The position numbers and the translations under genes were made by a program. Below, piece by piece: positions 52,701 through 63,445 of a stretch of 64,000 nt of DNA; positions within the stretch are counted from its first letter, which is position 1, and each line of letters begins with the position of its first letter. The stretch lies in contig JASKMD010000013.1 of the NCBI GenBank assembly GCA_030144725.1, forward strand, positions 6,027,869 to 6,091,868. Direction: 5' to 3'. The notes under the pieces were generated by a model. That model was not told the DNA's origin. It saw only the letters and a program-made list of their open reading frames with translations, and ran no database searches. The stretch is from Haematococcus lacustris. Its lineage: Eukaryota > Chlorophyta > Chlorophyceae > Chlamydomonadales > Haematococcaceae.

Positions 52701-54379
52701 TGCCCTGCCCTGCCCTGCCCTGCCCTGCCCTGCCCTGCCCTGCCCTGCCCCGCCCCGCCCCGCCCCGCCCTGCCCTGCCCTGCCCTGCCGTGCCGTGCCT
52801 TGCTCTGCTGTACCTTGCCTTGGGCCTCGCCCTGCCCCACCCCCTGGCTTCTGCCCTGCCTGCCTGCCTCTGTCTCCCAGTGGCTCAAATGCCGCCATTC
52901 CCATTGTCACCAAATCAGTGCACCTGTCAGCAGCAGCCTATGGCCAAGCGCCGACGCTAGCCCCACAAATCAGAACGTGGCACTTCTGCTGCAATCGCTG
53001 CCACCGACGCGGCCGCTGGGGGTCGTGTAACTTGTTTGTCGCTCGCTTGTCGCTGCACTATTCTGGCCCAGCACCCCCACCGCGCTCCCTGGCTGCTTTG
53101 TGTGCACTATTGCCGTCACCGCCACAGCAGCCAGGGGACGTCGAGCTGCTGCGGCGGGTGCGCGAGGCACATGGGCTGCGGCTGAAAGCAGGCCGCTCAT
53201 ACATCGACTCGCTGGCCGGGCCCTTGCCGGGCAGCCCGCGGACGGCAGTGCAGTCCGAGGTGACTGAGCAAGACAAGTGGGTGAGATGCGCGGCGCTGGT
53301 CCGGGGTCATCAAATCATCGTCAAGGCCTCAGCACAACCACATACTTGTACTATATAGCAGTGAATTTTATTTGCGTAATACGTAACGATCGGAGCGTGT
53401 TTTCTAGGCCCGGTTTTCGTTACCAAACGGACCCTTGGACCAACTGACCAGTCGGAACCAACTGCGTAACTAGCCATGTGATGGTCCTGGACCCTTCGTG
53501 ACCAGCATCAGCTTGGCTGTTTTGAAAAAAAAAACTGCTATGAAGGCTTTGCCGGCTTTGCCCTGACCAAGCTGCCTCCTTGCCTCGTTCACATCCTTGT
53601 TCGTGCTTAGCTGCTCCTCCCACCCCCACCTGCTGCTGCTCTGATACCACTGACAGCGCTGTTGCCAGACTACCCTCGCCCTGATGTTGCTGCTGCCGCC
53701 CGCCTCGCACCCTCCAGGTACTTTGACTTCCTAGGGCCTTCCCTAGCCGCCCAGCCAGCGCAGCTGTTCCTGGACATTCAGCGCTCAGGGCTGCCTATGG
53801 TCCTCTGGGTGGTGGATACCCAGCCTGGCTTGGAGCAGGCGCTCAAGGTCGGCTGCAGGCTGCATGCTCATGGGGTCGGCACCAAACTGGAGTGGGGCGG
53901 GCTGGGGGAGGGAGGGGGTGGGGTTGGGTGGGTGAGTGGGTGTGTGTGTGGGTGGGTGGAGGGAGGGAAGTTGTGGAGAGAGACGGGAGGGGTACCACGT
54001 TGTTGACGCCAGCGTAGAACAATAACGGCAAGGGTAGGGATTAGGGAGCGACCGCCAACCTAGAAGTCGGTATGGGCGTGCACCCTAGTAGGGATGCAAT
54101 GGAGGGAGGGTTTATAGCGCGAATGGCCGTCATAGCAGTTGATGTGTGGTAGTGCACACGGCAGACGGTCATAGCTCCTGTGCTGTTGATGGCAGCGGAG
54201 TTTGCTGCTGCTGTTTGCTCCATCTGTGCACTGGGGATGACCTGCAGGTGGGCGCAAGCTGTGTCATTTCCAACAAGCCGCTCCACATTCAAGCCCTCCT
54301 CAAACAAATGAGACGGAGCAATTGCAGCCATGGCGAGGCAGGCTTCCGGTACTCAGCCACAAAGGAACGACATCATTGA
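48713..54379 (+). CDS. GDPD/PLC-like phosphodiesterase (TIM-barrel), membrane-anchored
   Basis: Exons: 48713-48886, 49289-49360, 50155-50247, 51308-51459, (about 52282 or 52290)-52406, 53131-53259, 53611-53847, 54248-54379. The N-terminus MAATPERASLIALLLLCGLT is a signal anchor. GDPD-like blocks in order: VTCYDIDVVSTREG and VAHPQALQ (the E/D-x-D-V...DG and HP block), LFVELKGRAFTSSG, then GLPMVLWVVDTQPGLEQAL and VGASCVISNKPLHI (the closing WTVDT...I-T/S-NKP strand). The fold suggests a calcium-dependent glycerophosphodiesterase or related activity in the secretory pathway or cell surface. The substrate is unknown, and the canonical HRG...ENT motif is weak (SHRAPEW in exon 1 is only suggestive). 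Phases close except exon 4 to 5: a 29-nt exon at 51662-51690 (donor GGGAG|GTGAGC) would bridge them. Confidence 0.75.
49434..49772 (+). repeat. (TCCTCA)n then (TCCTCG)n hexanucleotide array in GDPD intron 2
   Basis: About 36 copies of TCCTCA followed by TCCTCG blocks with one TCCTCA interruption near 49711-49723. A short (CAGCCT)n run lies at 49208-49246 in intron 1. Confidence 0.97.
50280..50480 (+). repeat. GGAGGGGGCTGGGCTTGGGG minisatellite in GDPD intron 3
   Basis: About five imperfect units of 30-45 bp sharing GCAGGAGGGGGCTGG and GGCAAGATGGGGCCG. Confidence 0.88.
50746..50975 (+). repeat. Interspersed repeat, long copy, GDPD intron 3 (short copy 53374-53540)
   Basis: Starts AATACGTAACGATCGGA and runs through CGTTACCAAACGG, then GTGATGGTCCTGGACCCTTC and CAGCATCAGCTTGGC. 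AT-richer than its surroundings. It contains about 65 bp absent from the second copy. Confidence 0.8.
51764..51786 (+). repeat. Short interstitial telomere-like TTAGGG run
   Basis: Three to four GGGTTA units ending in GGGTTTT, inside the GDPD intron region. Confidence 0.8.
52506..52792 (+). repeat. (CCCTG)n pentanucleotide array, about 54 copies, in a GDPD intron
   Basis: A pure CCCTG run with a CCCCG patch at 52747-52770. It is the same unit as the GGGCA array at 32591-32888 on the other strand. Confidence 0.97.
53374..53540 (+). repeat. Interspersed repeat, short copy, GDPD intron 6 (long copy 50746-50975)
   Basis: Same order of blocks (AATACGTAACGATCGGA, TTTTCGTTACCAAACGG, GTGATGGTCCTGGACCCTTC) in the same orientation, lacking about 65 internal bases and ending in a poly-A run. 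Confidence 0.8.
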
Positions 54380-54439
54380 CGGCAAACAGTAAACACACAT
54401 TGTTTAAGTGCCAGGCTTGTGATGTTTGTGATGGCAGTT

Positions 54440-54444
54440 TGTAA
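54440..54444 (+). terminator. TGTAA polyadenylation signal of the GDPD-like gene
   Basis: TGTAA, the usual chlorophycean signal, lies 61 bp after the GDPD stop codon and before the convergent RPC7 stop at 54605. Confidence 0.55.
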
Positions 54445-54604
54445 CACCGATTATGACTTGTCTTGCCTCGCCATGCGCTCCACTGAGGGCTTCGCTGCCG
54501 ACTAGTACGTGCCTCGTGTGCGCGCACTTGACGTCACGTGCGCCTACAGCGACCCGGTGACCACCTCCGCCGATTCAGCGCGAGTGTCGGCTGCTGCCTG
54601 GGGT

Positions 54605-57600
54605 TTAGAACACCGGCCCGTCGTCACCCCCGCCGCCGTCGTCTCCGTCGTCCTCGTAGCCCTCATCATCGTCGAAGTGCGCACCCTGAAACTCAGCAAG
54701 CGATCACAGCCCGGCTCCAACCCAAAAATCGCCATGACATGGGCAGGGGACGGCCAGTCCAGCACCCAGGGGCGGCCTGAGCTCCAACCCCTGGCAGGCC
54801 CCCACCCTCCTGCCACCACCCTCCTCCCTTGCCGACCCAGCTACTGCGTTGCTGGCAGGGGAAGCTAGAGCACTCACTGCCAGCAATCACAGATAGCAAA
54901 TGTGTCAATGTACTAATGTGCTGATGATACCCCTGGCAAATCTGACCCCACCCTCCTGCCATCACCCTCCTCCCCACATGACCCCACCCTCTTGCCACCA
55001 CCCTCCTCCCCTGTCGACCCAGCTACTGCATCTGCAAGAGAACCTAGTGCATTTACTGCCACAAACCATAGCTAGCCAATGTGCTGATCTATATCCTTTT
55101 GCCTTCCAGCTAGAGCACTCACTGCCACTGCCGACCCAGCTACTACATTGCCGGCAGAGGAAGCTAGTGTACTCACTGCCAGCAATCACAGCTAGCCAAT
55201 GTGTCAATGTGTCCAGGTGTGCTCTATTGACATCCAGCTCGCCAGGCTCAGCCCCAGCCAGCCATCCTGTTATTCTCTGTGATTCTGCACTACTAGCAAG
55301 AGGAACACACGCAGCTACTGTGTGCATAACGATGCATGTGCAGCCGCAGTAGTCATGGGCGGGAGGCAAAACCCAGACCCCCGGTTCAAACCCCGGCCAG
55401 GGCAGGCCCCGGACCTTGTAGTAGTCGTCATCCTCCATCTCTTCCTCCTCATCAGTGTCCACCTCCTCCTCGACCACCTCCTCCCCCTCAGCCTCCTCCC
55501 CTGCACACCCACCCAGCCAGCCAGCCGACAGCCAAGTATGGCAAGCCACTGCAGCCAAGCAAAGCTACGCTAGGGGTACACAGAGAGTTGCCTACTTCCG
55601 GCCATTTCTTTGCGAAAACCGTCATGACTACTCCATCACCACGTCAAAACAAATGCTGCTCACATCATTGAGTGTTGGGGCTGAGGAGGGACAGGCCTCA
55701 ATAGGCCAGGCTCAAACCCCAGAGCTCTTGATTGGCAGCACCTCCTTTTGGCGGCACCTAGCCTACGTGCTGCTAGGGTCAGGAGTCAGCAGGGATGCTG
55801 GGCGTGACTAAAGGTAGGGGAGAAAAGAGGGGACCAAGCTAGCATCAGAGCCACCCTACCTGACCCCACACCACCCCACCCCATCCCACTCCACCCTAAT
55901 AAGGAGTGGTGGTGTTGGTCATGGTATGCGGCAGGAGCCAGGGTAGGGGCACGAGCCAGGCCAGGTCGACCCAGCCCACCCACCTGCTGCCTTCCCACCT
56001 CCCGGTCCTTGGCCCTCTGCTTCCATCTTGGCCAGGGCATCCAGCCGCCCCAGCCCTGCACTCAACCACAAGTTGTACCATCCCACCCCACCCCACCAGC
56101 AATGGGCTGCATCGTGTCATACACCACACAGCCATGTCAACTTGACAGGGTAATGCCTGGGCAGCAGCAGTAGCTTGGCAGGGTGCACAACCGCCCTCCA
56201 CACACCCTGCTTGCTGGCCCCTGGTGGCCTCTCTCCTGACCCCTCACCACCTGGCCTACCTTCCACTCAACTGCCATCACACTCCCTGCCACAGACATCC
56301 ACTCACTGTGGGGTGGGGTTCACCTAACCACCCACCACCTTACAATCATCCACCTAACCAAAACCTAAGCACCGCCCACCTGACCAACTACAATCCAGTC
56401 AACGCAGTACCTAGCTGACATCCACACAACCCAGCTCTGATCACACTTTCCCATTGCAGCCTACTAGCAGCCATAACCAGCAGCATCCTACAGCAACAGC
56501 ACTAACATGCATCGTCTCAGCAAAAAAACCACGAGCGCACAGCCCCTAAGCAGCCATAGCCCCTAAGCAGCCACCCAGCGGCAGCCCCAGCAGCCAGCAG
56601 CCTCTAAGCTGCCATTGGAGCCTGGACAGACAGTGCCCACCAACCCCCTCACCACCATCATCCTTCTTGCCGGCACGTTGCCAGTAAGTGTGCTGCAGCC
56701 TTGCATGCCTGCAGGCAGCCATGCATCAGATTGCCAGCCTGCCCACATGCAGCAAACCTGTACCATGGCGGCCTGCATCAGCGGCCTGGCGGCATGCAGC
56801 CATGCCCAGTGCCATGCAAGGATGCTGACGCTAATGAAGATGAGGATGGATTGATGGATGGACGATGACCACTGGGCAATTAGGACAGCACCCCACCTAT
56901 TCTGAACCCCGCACCCCAGCCTCAACTCCCTATCCCTGCTCTTTCTCCCTGCCCTGACCTGAAATACAGTGCCTGCTCTTGCAGTGCTGCACCAGCCCAG
57001 CCTCAGCCTCTCCAAACTGTGTCATCCATGCGCGTGTACTCCTACCACCTTCCGCCCCGCCCCGCCCCGCCCCGCCCCGCCCCGCCCCGCCCCGCCCCGC
57101 CCCGCCCCGCCCCGCCCCGCCCCGCCCCGCCCCGCCCCGCCCCGCCCCGCCCCGCCCGCCCCGCCCTGCACCTCTTGTCGCTGCTGCTGATCAGCTCTTC
57201 AGGCAGGTACTCCGTCAGCAGTTTGACCACGCTGGTGAGGGGCTCGCGCCGCCGCTTGCGCCGCAACCCCACCGCGGTGTCCCCCTGGCGGCTGGTGTAG
57301 CGCTCCATCAGGCTCTCCACATCACCTGCAGGGGCATGAGGAAAGCCTGTCTACCCAGCCCGCCGACCTGCACGTTGCAAAGGGTGTCCTGACATACAGC
57401 TCTGACCTGCATGGACCCCCTCCCACCTTGGTCCCTTATACCAGTGGCTATGATCACAAAACCTGCATGCCTCAATCTCACACTGTTAACACACACACCA
57501 GGTCGCTGCACCACTGTCACACGCATCACACTTGGGCCAGCAGTGCACGCCTCACATGTCACACATCAACCATCGCATGGCACTGCCTGTGTCATGACAT

Positions 57601-58858
57601 CATGGTGTCAGAAGTGTGAACACATGTTTCAAAAACATTGCGTCAGACCACATTGCGTCAGACCACATTGCGTCAGAACACACGTGTTAAAGACACTCAG
57701 CACACCTCCTGTTGCAGCGCATCAGGTGGAGCAACAGGTGCTGGCTGATTTGCAGACAACTTGAAAACGAGCAGCCGTGCTTACAGGGTGCTTCCTAGAG
57801 CGAGCCCACCTTTCTCTGCCTTGGGTGGCTCCAGGAGGAAGGGTGAGCGCCGCATGGCCTGCTGCATTTCCTGCCGTCGAGTCTGGAAGCAGGCAGGCGG
57901 AAAGAGTGGGAGACAACACGAACAGCCATCAGGGTGGTAGCGTAGGGCAGGGTAGTAGGGGGAGGGGCAGGGTATGAGGGGAGGGCAAGGAACAGCGCAC
58001 TAAGGCCGGATGGGTGGTGGCAGGGTTGCCTCGCGCAGGCATGCAGGCATGGGCTTGCTGGTGGCTGATCTTGCTGTGAATATGGCTCTGGTGAACCCAA
58101 ACACCTAGGGCTGCAGGGTAGAGCAGGAGTAACTGGTGCGGCAGAGGCAGCAGCACACAGGTTGGAGCGATGCTTGCTTGAACCTGTTGGATGGGTGTCT
58201 GGGCAAGCATGTAACACCTCGCTTTCACAAGCCTGCCCAGAGATAGTCCAAGCTCACATGATGCTTCTTCATTGGCTTGCTGCTTTATACTTCAGCAGCT
58301 GGCAGCTAGGGGTTGGTGCCTTCAACTTTCATCACGGTGCTTCCATACGATACAGAGCAGCTTGACTGCATGCACACTTGCTCACTACCTACTGGCTGCA
58401 GCTCACCAGCAGCAGCACATCCTTGGCGTCCACATCAGGGTGGGGTGGTAGGTCCACCTCCTACACGCAAACGCACAGGGGCACTCAGACAATGCTTGGC
58501 ATTGCACCCTGGTACCATGCTGCCTTTGCACAAGAGAAAGATGAATGTAGCATGGTGTGGCTTGCATTGAGTCACGTCTCGTTGCCGTTTAGCACGGCTA
58601 GACATGCAGCCGAGCATTGGTGCATATGATACCTACAGGGAACAATGGTGGTGGGCCGAGTGTCTGATGGTCGATGATGCTGCCATCCTCATCCTGTGCC
58701 ACTGGCACCATGGGCCCACCTGTCGCGCAGGCGGTTACAGCACGTTGTTGGCGGCAGAAGAGCGCGGACTGATGAACGAGGCTAGACCATCGCAAGTCAC
58801 CTCGGCCTCGGCCGCGCCATCCGCCACCCCTGCCTCTCCCACCCCCTCGGCCTGACAT
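54605..58858 (-). CDS. RPC7: RNA polymerase III subunit RPC7/RPC31, 9 exons, about 233 aa
   Basis: A subunit of the RPC3-RPC6-RPC7 subcomplex that helps Pol III open tRNA and 5S promoters. Exons (-): 58858-58801, 58719-58637, 58460-58407, 57882-57810, 57325-57172, 56708-56653, 56055-55999, 55500-55415, 54685-54605; every junction closes and the length is close to the human protein. Family features in order: Gly/Arg-rich start MSGRGGGRGRGGG, LGPPPLFPEVDLPPH, RRQEMQQAMRRSPFLLEPP, GDVESLMERY, LLTEYLPEELI, LGRLDALAKMEAEG, then a long acidic tail (EEEVDTDEEEEMEDDDYYK; HFDDDEGYEDDGDDGG; final PVF). The intron after exon 5 opens with a (GGGGC)n run directly at the donor. Tail-to-tail with the GDPD gene, 225 bp between stops. 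Confidence 0.9.
54830..55220 (+). repeat. Three imperfect long tandem units in RPC7 intron 8
   Basis: GACCCAGCTACT(G/A)CATTG followed by GAAGCTAG(A/T)G...ACTCACTGCCAGCAATCACA and TAGCCAATGTG, starting near 54834, 55014 and 55133. Confidence 0.7.
57053..57163 (+). repeat. (CCCCG)n array, about 22 copies, at the start of RPC7 intron 5
   Basis: A pure CCCCG run (GGGGC on the gene's strand). The intron reads AG|GTGCAGGGCGGGGC, so the array begins within ten bases of the 5' splice site. Confidence 0.97.
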
Positions 58859-59253
58859 TATAAATCAGCTCGGCAGCACTGCGATGTGATGGAGTGGTTT
58901 GTCTGTTTGCGGCGATTCGCTTTTCATGCTTGCTTGTGTCGGTACCAGCTTATTGTTTATGTACATAAACCTGCATGAACCTGTCTTCTAATCAACATCC
59001 CGTGGCAGGAGCAGTAGAGCAAAGCAGCATGTGGATGAATGGCCGACAAAGAGGACACTATCGTTGCCAGTTTCAGCTGTAGTGTCTAGCCTTATAACTC
59101 CGTTGTAACCGTAGACAAATATACTATTTCGACCAGCAGCTCCCGGTAGATCCATGTCGCCTTGCAGGTGGCTGCACCCGGTGCGCAGCATGGCGGCGCG
59201 GTCCCGGATCCGGGGCTCAACAGACATCAAGAGGGCAAATACGGGGCTCAACA
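58859..59253. other. Upstream flank of RPC7; no gene
   Basis: Presumed RPC7 promoter. Near 59205-59255 a short CGGGGCTCAACA duplication leads into the Fanzor-like relic. Confidence 0.45.
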
Positions 59254-59466
59254 AGCATCGACAACATCAGGTTCTACGACCGGGACGTGCCAGCCGCGCT
59301 GAACATCCGCCGCGTCGCAGCCGGGCCTGGCCGCGCACGCGAGCTCAGCAGCTGGCCGGGCCGCCACCCCGTGCCTAATCCAGGCAGTGTGGGCCAGGAG
59401 TGGGTGGTCGTGCGCGACAAAGGCCTGCTGCGGAACCGGCAGCGGCGGCACCAGCGCCAGCAATAG
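59254..59466 (+). pseudogene. Fanzor/TnpB-like nuclease relic, C-terminal part
   Basis: The frame ending at TAG 59464 reads SIDNIRFYDRDVPAALNIRR, then GRARELSSWPGRHPVPNPG and GQEWVVVRDKGLLRNRQRR. YDRDVxAALNIRR is the RuvC-III block of TnpB/Fanzor with its catalytic Asp kept. The E-L-x-x-W and GQEW tails are as I recall them from algal copies. Nothing resembling RuvC-I/II or the N-terminal domains lies immediately upstream, so this is a 71-codon remnant. It belongs to a different subgroup from the RPLELC/GKEYP-tailed relics at 28.8-29.5 kb. Confidence 0.65.
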
Positions 59467-59719
59467 TAACATGTGTACCATGCCAGCCAAACCTGCGGTA
59501 GGTAGAGCTCTAGCGACTCCTAGGTCAAGGCGCAGTCCCATCCTAGGTTAGGGACTCACACCGGTTTCTCACTGCTGTGAAGAAGGAGTTCCACAGGCGA
59601 ACAGGGGCTCAGGGATACCTGGGTGAAGCTCACGACATCAGCGCGCAGCCTCAGCCGTCGTCATTGCTGTGTGAGGTTTATCTTCGCACCGGATTAGCCT
59701 GTAAGAACATCAAACAACA

Positions 59720-62581
59720 ATGCGTGCAATGCGGCCGTCAAACCGTTTTCCCGACGTTAAGAGTCACAAAACAGCTGGCACCAGAACTGCTCGCACTGCC
59801 GCACGGGTCGCGGCTGCTGTTCCCACCGCCGAAGCTCAAGCCTATCAACAGCTTTTGGTGAGGCGCTAAGTGTCAGGGAGTGGGTACTAGCACACTCAAC
59901 CACCCGCACCTCCCTCTTTCGTCTCTGCAGTCATATGCCAACATCCAGACCTGCCTCAGTCTGATCTCCACTCCACATGGAAACGGTTTAGCCACGGACA
60001 TGTCCGTGAAGAAAGGCCAGGTATCCGCCCCTTCCCTCGTGCCCTGATCCCTGCCCCTAACCCAGCACATTATTCCCCTACTATTGTGGGCAGGGCCTGT
60101 GTTATCTGTCATCCGAACTGTTTGCATGCAGCAAGCATCCGGCACCAATACCTGATCCCCTACCCCAACCCACTTGCGAAGGCCGGGCGATCAATGTTGG
60201 CATGAAACACATGCTCTGATGTAAGCAACCGTTCAAGCATTGTGTGCTACTGTGCTACACGCTACTGTGCTACTGTGCTACTGTGCTGGTCATTGGTGCA
60301 GCACCAGCCTCTGACCCAGCCCCTGCTGCCTCCGCTGCCCCTGCCCCTGCTCCTGCCCCTGCCTCTGCCGCCCCTGCCTCAGCCAGGTTCGGGTGACAGA
60401 AGGACCAATTGTGTGACCTGATATGGGTGTGTGAGCAAGCTGCAGGTGTTGCTGTCAGTGCCCAAGAGCCTGGCGCTGATGCTGGACTACAACGAGGGTC
60501 TGCAGATACCTGCACAAGGGTCATGGCCAAGGTGTGACACACCCACACACACACACACCTCCTGCCACCACAACTGCCACTACCACTGCCACCACCACCA
60601 CCACTGCCACCACTGCCAACACCACCACCACCCCACGCACACCACCACCACCACCACCACCAGCGCAATGTCTGTGTATGTGTTTGTGTGCCTGCTGCCA
60701 CCAGGCTTGTGGAGGGGGTGCAGCGGGAGGGCGAGCCGCTGACGTGGGATCTGCTGCTGGCGCTGGGGCTGATGGACGGGTTGGCAGGTGCCCAGGGCCG
60801 AGCTGCCCAGGGCCATGGCCGCCTTGCACCCAGTGTCCCTGCCAAACAGCCGGGAATAGCAGGGACCTCACCTGACCCTGGCCTTCCCTCACCGCCCTGG
60901 CCCCCTGGCCCCCAGGGGATAGGGTCAGGGTGGGTTAGGGTTAGGGTTAGGACCCACCCTAACCCTAACCCACCCTAACCCTAACCCACCCTAACCCACC
61001 CTAACCCTAACCCTTAACCTGGCCACCCTGGCACCCTGGCACCCAGGGGCTAGCCATCCACTCCTCCCACTGCTTCTCCTCTGCAGCCGTGAGAGCAAAG
61101 GGCTGCTCATCACGCTTATGCTCATGCTCATGCTCGAAGTACACATAGGCCATGGGCCCCTTGGCACCCAGTGGCCCTGCCAAACAGCCCTCACAGCATC
61201 AATACAGACCTAGTTATTCAGCCATTCTAGTGCCTGCTGCAGCAGCAGCAGCAGCAGCCACCACCACCACCACCACCACCACCACCACCACCACCACCAC
61301 CACGACAGCAACCGCAATGGGTCAGGGGCGAGCAGGCGCAGGCGCAGGCGCTTGACACCCTGCACTTCTCTACCCTCTTGTCTCCCCAAAGACCTGTCAA
61401 GGTTGCCCCCTTCCTCTCCCACTCCTTTCTACCACGACACCCTGCACCCCTGTTGGTCCCCTGTTCGACTCCTGGCACACGCACTATTTTTCCATCCATC
61501 CTTATCATCCAGGGGCCCTGTGCTCCAGGGGCTCAACCTTTACCCCATCCCTGTCTTTAACACCTACAGCACCCCACTGCCGCTGCCGCTGCCGCCAATG
61601 CTGCCGCCGCTGCTGCCACTGCCACCGCCTTCACTGCTGCCACTGCTGCAACACCTGCCGCCACTGCTGCTGCTGCTGCCGCCAGTTCCCCCCGCCCCTC
61701 AACCGTCAATCCCTGGCCTCCCTGGCGGTCCCTTCCTCTGACCCCTCCCTCACGCCCTGCCTATCAGGAGACGGTGGCCCCTTCTGGGGCGCCTGGTGCC
61801 AGGCGGTGCTCCCTCCCCCTGAGGACCTCACCATCCCCCTGACCTGGCCTGACCACCTCCTGCAGCAGCTGCAGCACCGGGAGATACAGGCGGCTGCTCG
61901 GCAACAGCAGGTCAGCAGGCCAACAGCTCAGCAGCCAAGCTAGGTTGCTGCAGGGCAGCAGCAGGGAGGCAGGGCAGCAGCAGGGAGGCAGGGCAGCAGC
62001 AGGGATGCAGGGCGGCAGCAGGGAGGCAGGGCAGCAGCAGGGAGGCAGGGCAGCAGCAGGGAGGCAGGGCAGCAGGGCAGGGCGGCTGGCTGGCCAACGG
62101 CAGGAGGGCCAGGGAGAGGGTCACCAGGGCAGCAGCAGCAGGTGCACACAGAAGCCCATCGCAATTGTCATTGGAACTATAACTTAGGAAAAGGGTCAAG
62201 GGCAATTGGGATCAGTTGGGATCAGTTGGGACCAACCTGTCTTGTTGCGTATTTGGGCGAATTGAGGGGCAGCACTAAAACCAGCTGCCAGCTGGGAGGG
62301 CAGCCCCTACTGTTTGTGACCTTCAGCACACAGCATAGCAACCTAGGCGACATCGAGAGTGGCTGAGATTAGTTGAGCTCAGCAACCTCTGCCGCCATCT
62401 ACACCCTTTCTGACAGTGGGTAGAGTGCCACAGCCGCTGCTGCTGCCTCCTGGCTGCCTGGCTGCCCAGCTTGCCCCGACCTCTGCAGCCACGCCGGTGA
62501 GGACCAGGGCCGTGGGTGTTACACTTGCAGGAGCGGCTGACGTCACTCTTTCCACCTGCCCTGACAGCTGAGTCAGCGGGG
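59720..62581 (+). CDS. SET-domain protein-lysine methyltransferase (LSMT/SETD3-like), N-terminal half, probably plastid-targeted
   Basis: Exons: 59720-59857, 59931-60020, 60446-60531, 60705-60787, 61768-61910, 62531 into the N gap; phases close. The first exon (MRAMRPSNRFPDVKSHKTAG, then an Arg/Ala/Thr-rich stretch) looks like a chloroplast transit peptide. SET-N block: STPHGNGLATDMSVKKGQ then VLLSVPKSLAL. Insert region: LTWDLLLALGLMDGLAG then PFWGAWCQAVLPPPEDLTIP, LTWPDHLLQQLQ and ARQQQERLTSLFP. These match the start of Rubisco LSMT-type SET proteins, which methylate lysines on Rubisco, aldolases or actin. The catalytic NHS and Tyr motifs would lie in or beyond the 500-N gap and are not seen after it. 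Intron 2 carries a dispersed repeat and intron 4 a telomere-like tract. Substrate cannot be predicted. Confidence 0.75.
60062..60246 (+). repeat. Dispersed repeat, second copy (first 28566-28752), in SET gene intron 2
   Basis: CAGCACATTATTCCCCTACT through GAAACACATGCTCTGATG, direct orientation relative to the first copy. Confidence 0.8.
60925..61015. repeat. Interstitial telomere-like repeat, head-to-head
   Basis: GGGTTAGGGTTAGGGTTAGG switches at ACCC to CCACCCTAACCCTAACCC units, so the G-rich strand changes sides at about 60952. Inside intron 4 of the SET-domain gene. Confidence 0.9.
61254..61304 (+). repeat. (CAC)n/(CAG)n trinucleotide run in SET gene intron 4
   Basis: CAG units (61239-61256) followed by about 15 CAC/ACC units. 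Further (CTGCCG)n sequence lies at 61577-61680. Confidence 0.9.
61945..62085 (+). repeat. 18-bp minisatellite in SET gene intron 5
   Basis: About seven copies of GCAGCAGCAGGGAGGCAGG with small variants. Confidence 0.92.
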
Positions 62582-63081
62582 NNNNNNNNNNNNNNNNNNN
62601 NNNNNNNNNNNNNNNNNNNNNNNNNNNNNNNNNNNNNNNNNNNNNNNNNNNNNNNNNNNNNNNNNNNNNNNNNNNNNNNNNNNNNNNNNNNNNNNNNNNN
62701 NNNNNNNNNNNNNNNNNNNNNNNNNNNNNNNNNNNNNNNNNNNNNNNNNNNNNNNNNNNNNNNNNNNNNNNNNNNNNNNNNNNNNNNNNNNNNNNNNNNN
62801 NNNNNNNNNNNNNNNNNNNNNNNNNNNNNNNNNNNNNNNNNNNNNNNNNNNNNNNNNNNNNNNNNNNNNNNNNNNNNNNNNNNNNNNNNNNNNNNNNNNN
62901 NNNNNNNNNNNNNNNNNNNNNNNNNNNNNNNNNNNNNNNNNNNNNNNNNNNNNNNNNNNNNNNNNNNNNNNNNNNNNNNNNNNNNNNNNNNNNNNNNNNN
63001 NNNNNNNNNNNNNNNNNNNNNNNNNNNNNNNNNNNNNNNNNNNNNNNNNNNNNNNNNNNNNNNNNNNNNNNNNNNNNNNNN
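62582..63081. other. Assembly gap (500 N)
   Basis: Exactly 500 N. It interrupts exon 6 of the SET-domain gene. Confidence 1.
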
Positions 63082-63343
63082 CTGAGCAAGCGTGGGATAT
63101 CACAACTGCGATGCAAGTGCCACGTTTGTGAGCGGCTAATGGTGAACGGCTCAAGCACGGGCTAGACGAGGCTGATCAGGGCTGATCAGGGCTGATCAGG
63201 GCCAGGCAGGTTAGGCCAGGGCCAGGCAGGGCCTCCGTCATCAGGTGCTGTGGAGCCTACCTTGCCCTCGGACTTGACGCCACCGCCCCCTCCCCCTCCT
63301 CCCGCCCCACCCCCAGCTGCTAGCAGCAACAGCCGCCCAAGTA

Positions 63344-63374
<31 letters not shown>

Positions 63375-63445
63375 CCATGCAGTGGGACTCCCACACATAG
63401 GCAAGGGCATAGCTGAGCAGCGTGAGTTCGTGTTTCAATCCAGCC
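63082..63445. other. Post-gap sequence without a recognised exon
   Basis: No SET-domain motif is visible here. It contains AGGGCTGATC repeats (63173-63200) and a CAG/CCA-rich stretch (63280-63375). Confidence 0.45.

Noticed and set aside
55372..55410. Possible tRNA or tRNA-derived SINE (GGTTCAAACC B-box-like sequence)
   Set aside because: No convincing A box or cloverleaf arms around it; inside an RPC7 intron.
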